The position numbers and the translations under genes were made by a program. Below the pieces are notes generated by a model. It had not been told where the DNA came from. It saw nothing but the letters and a program-made list of their open reading frames with translations, and made no database searches. DNA of 64,000 bases from Actinomadura flavalba DSM 45200 (GTDB lineage: Bacteria; Actinomycetota; Actinomycetes; Streptosporangiales; Streptosporangiaceae), in assembly GCF_000374305.1 (NCBI RefSeq), contig NZ_KB894098.1, positions 1 to 64,000 on the forward strand, read 5' to 3'. Shown piece after piece: positions 62,692-64,000 of the stretch; the first letter of the stretch is position 1; each line of letters begins with the position of its first letter.

Positions 62692-63683
62692 TAGCGGGCG
62701 CCCGCGGCGGCGGGCACGGCGTCCAGTTCGGCCAGGTCGTCCGGGGTGAGGTCGAGGGCGGCGGCGCCCGCGTTGTCGTGCAGGTAGCGGGACTTCTTGG
62801 TGCCCGGGATGGGGATCACGTGGTCGCCCTGGGCGAGTGTCCACGCGATCGCGACCTGCGCGGCGGTCGCGCCGTGCCGGGCGGCGACGGCCTGCACGAT
62901 CTCGACGATGCGCCGGTTCTGCTCGGCCGCCTCCCGCTGGAAGCGCGGATTGCCCGCGCGGTAGTCGCCGTCCTCCAGGCCGTCCGCCGTGACGGCGCCG
63001 GTCAGGAAGCCGCGCCCGAGCGGGGAGAACGGCACGAACGCCGCCCCGTTCGCCGCGCACCAGGCCACGACGTCCCCGACGCCGCCGGTCCCGGCGGCGT
63101 CCGGGCCGCCGCCCGCGTGGCCGCCTTCGGCGCCGAGCGCGTCGCGCGTCCACAGCGACAGCTCGGACTGGACCGCCGCGACCGGGTGCAGCGCGTGCGC
63201 CTCGGCGGCCTGCGCGACCGTCACCTCCGACAGGCCGAGGCGGCGCACCGTGCCCGCCGCCACCAGGTCGGCCATCGCGCCCCACGTCTCCGCGAGCGGG
63301 ACCGCCGGGTCGACGCGGTGCAGGTAGAACAGGTCGATCACGTCGGTGCGCAGCCGCCGCAGGCTCTGCTCCGCCGACGCCCGCACGTGCTCGGGCCGCC
63401 CGTCGCGGCGCATCCCGTCGCCCTCGGCGACCAGGCCCGTCTTGGTGGCGAGCACGGCCTCGTCGCGGCGGCCCGCCAGCGCGCGGCCCGCCAGCTCCTC
63501 GTTGTGGCCCGCGCCGTAGACCTGCGCGGTGTCCAGGAAGGTGACGCCGAGGTCCAGCGCCTCGTGGATCAGCGCGACCGACGCGTCGTCGTCCCGCTCG
63601 GACGCGCCGTAGGCCCAGCTCATCCCCATCAGGCCGAGCCCGACCGCCCCGACCGGGGTGCCGTGGAAGTTCCGTGTGCGCAT
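62688..63683 (-). CDS. Aldo/keto reductase
   Basis: The 331-residue AKR has the tetrad in order: Asp in TFLDTAQVYG with its Tyr, Lys in VLATKTGL and His in DLFYLHRVDP. The C-terminal KSRYLHDNAGAAAL is the NADPH-binding block. GLGLMGMSWAYG at the N-terminus puts it with the AKR13-like group. The substrate is unknown; it is not part of the mycobacterial HIP cluster. Confidence 0.9.
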   Translation of the reverse strand: MRTRNFHGTPVGAVGLGLMGMSWAYGASERDDDASVALIHEALDLGVTFLDTAQVYGAGHNEELAGRALAGRRDEAVLATKTGLVAEGDGMRRDGRPEHVRASAEQSLRRLRTDVIDLFYLHRVDPAVPLAETWGAMADLVAAGTVRRLGLSEVTVAQAAEAHALHPVAAVQSELSLWTRDALGAEGGHAGGGPDAAGTGGVGDVVAWCAANGAAFVPFSPLGRGFLTGAVTADGLEDGDYRAGNPRFQREAAEQNRRIVEIVQAVAARHGATAAQVAIAWTLAQGDHVIPIPGTKKSRYLHDNAGAAALDLTPDDLAELDAVPAAAGARY

Positions 63684-63716
63684 GTCGAGCCCCTCTCCCG
63701 CCGTCCGGCGGCCAGC

Positions 63717-64000
63717 CTAGCCCTCCAGCAGCCGCCGCCCGATGATCATCTTCTGGATGTCGGCGGTGCCCTCGCCGATCAGCAGCATCGGCGCCTCCCG
63801 GTACAGCCGCTCGATCTCGTACTCGGTGGAGTAGCCGTAGCCGCCGTGGACGCGGAACGCGTCCTCGATGACCTCCTTGCAGTACTCCCCCGCGAGGTAC
63901 TTGGCCATTCCGGCCTCCAGGTCGTTGCGCTCGCCGGAGTCCTTGCGGCGCGCGGCCATGACCGTCATCTGGTGCGCGGCCTCGACCTTGGTGGCCATCT
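63717..64000 (-). CDS. Acyl-CoA dehydrogenase, C-terminal part (runs off the right edge)
   Basis: Only the 3' end is in the window; the gene continues beyond 64000. The visible part holds the C-terminal helical domain: NDLEAGMAKYLAGEYCKEVI, FRVHGGYGYSTEYEIERLYR and LIGEGTADIQKMIIGRRL, a complete FadE end with the FAD-contacting GG-GY motif. Its nearness to the HIP genes makes a steroid or fatty acyl-CoA substrate plausible. Confidence 0.9.
   Translation of the reverse strand, partial: MATKVEAAHQMTVMAARRKDSGERNDLEAGMAKYLAGEYCKEVIEDAFRVHGGYGYSTEYEIERLYREAPMLLIGEGTADIQKMIIGRRLLEG

Overview
The window is very GC-rich DNA with strong G/C preference at third codon positions, frequent GTG starts, short 4-bp stop/start overlaps, and gene families typical of actinomycetes: a mycothiol-type PIG-L deacetylase, an F420-type oxidoreductase, an XRE/DUF5753 regulator, an Osa-like osmoadaptation locus and a KstR2-type steroid catabolic cluster. 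I infer a mycelial actinomycete of the Streptosporangiales/Thermomonosporaceae kind (Actinomadura-like). The genus is a guess; the class is fairly safe.

Layout. 0-0.5 kb: the promoter and leader of an rRNA operon reading leftward out of the window. 0.5-5 kb: an Acg-like nitroreductase, an RlmA-like methyltransferase with thioredoxin, a group 2 sigma factor and class II DAHP synthase. 5-13.2 kb: a stress-signalling locus. A leftward operon encodes an OsaC-like kinase/phosphatase, a STAS antagonist and an anti-sigma kinase; rightward lie an OsaA-like multi-HAMP hybrid kinase and an OsaB-like regulator. 13.2-13.7 kb: an 11-copy array of about 39 bp. 13.7-26.9 kb: ordinary genes (cupredoxin membrane protein, gltX, Nudix, SDR, HAD, PIG-L deacetylase, phosphotransferase, cholesterol-oxidase-like GMC enzyme, RlpA-like secreted protein, winged-helix protein).

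26.9-40 kb is different. A few intact genes (DUF2786 protein, small HTH protein, signal-peptide membrane protein, citrate synthase, two or three unknowns) are separated by spacers of about 0.5-2.6 kb. These spacers carry tandem arrays with unit lengths of 20, 23, 45, 81, 86, 101 and about 120 bp, G-run-rich leaders, and decayed genes: a DUF4291 gene with an internal amber codon, a glycerophosphodiesterase fragment, and receiver and HTH pieces of a LuxR-type regulator.

40-50 kb: an XRE regulator, an F420-type enzyme, a phosphotransferase-fold protein lacking its catalytic aspartates coupled to a beta-hydroxyacid dehydrogenase, then the most interesting unit of the window: three translationally coupled genes (44498-48356) encoding an Fe-S RecB-like nuclease, a protein ending in a probable beta-barrel, and an SF1 helicase core. 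Together they look like eukaryotic Dna2 split into three polypeptides. A zinc-ribbon protein follows.

50-57.6 kb: a coiled-coil protein, an HrpA-type helicase, an NmrA-like protein and an AraC regulator. 57.5-64 kb: two SDRs divergent from echA20-ipdA-ipdB-ipdC, matching the gene order of Mycobacterium tuberculosis Rv3548c-Rv3553, with a KstR2-like operator between them. This cluster should degrade the last two steroid rings (HIP). An aldo/keto reductase and the 3' part of an acyl-CoA dehydrogenase gene end the window.
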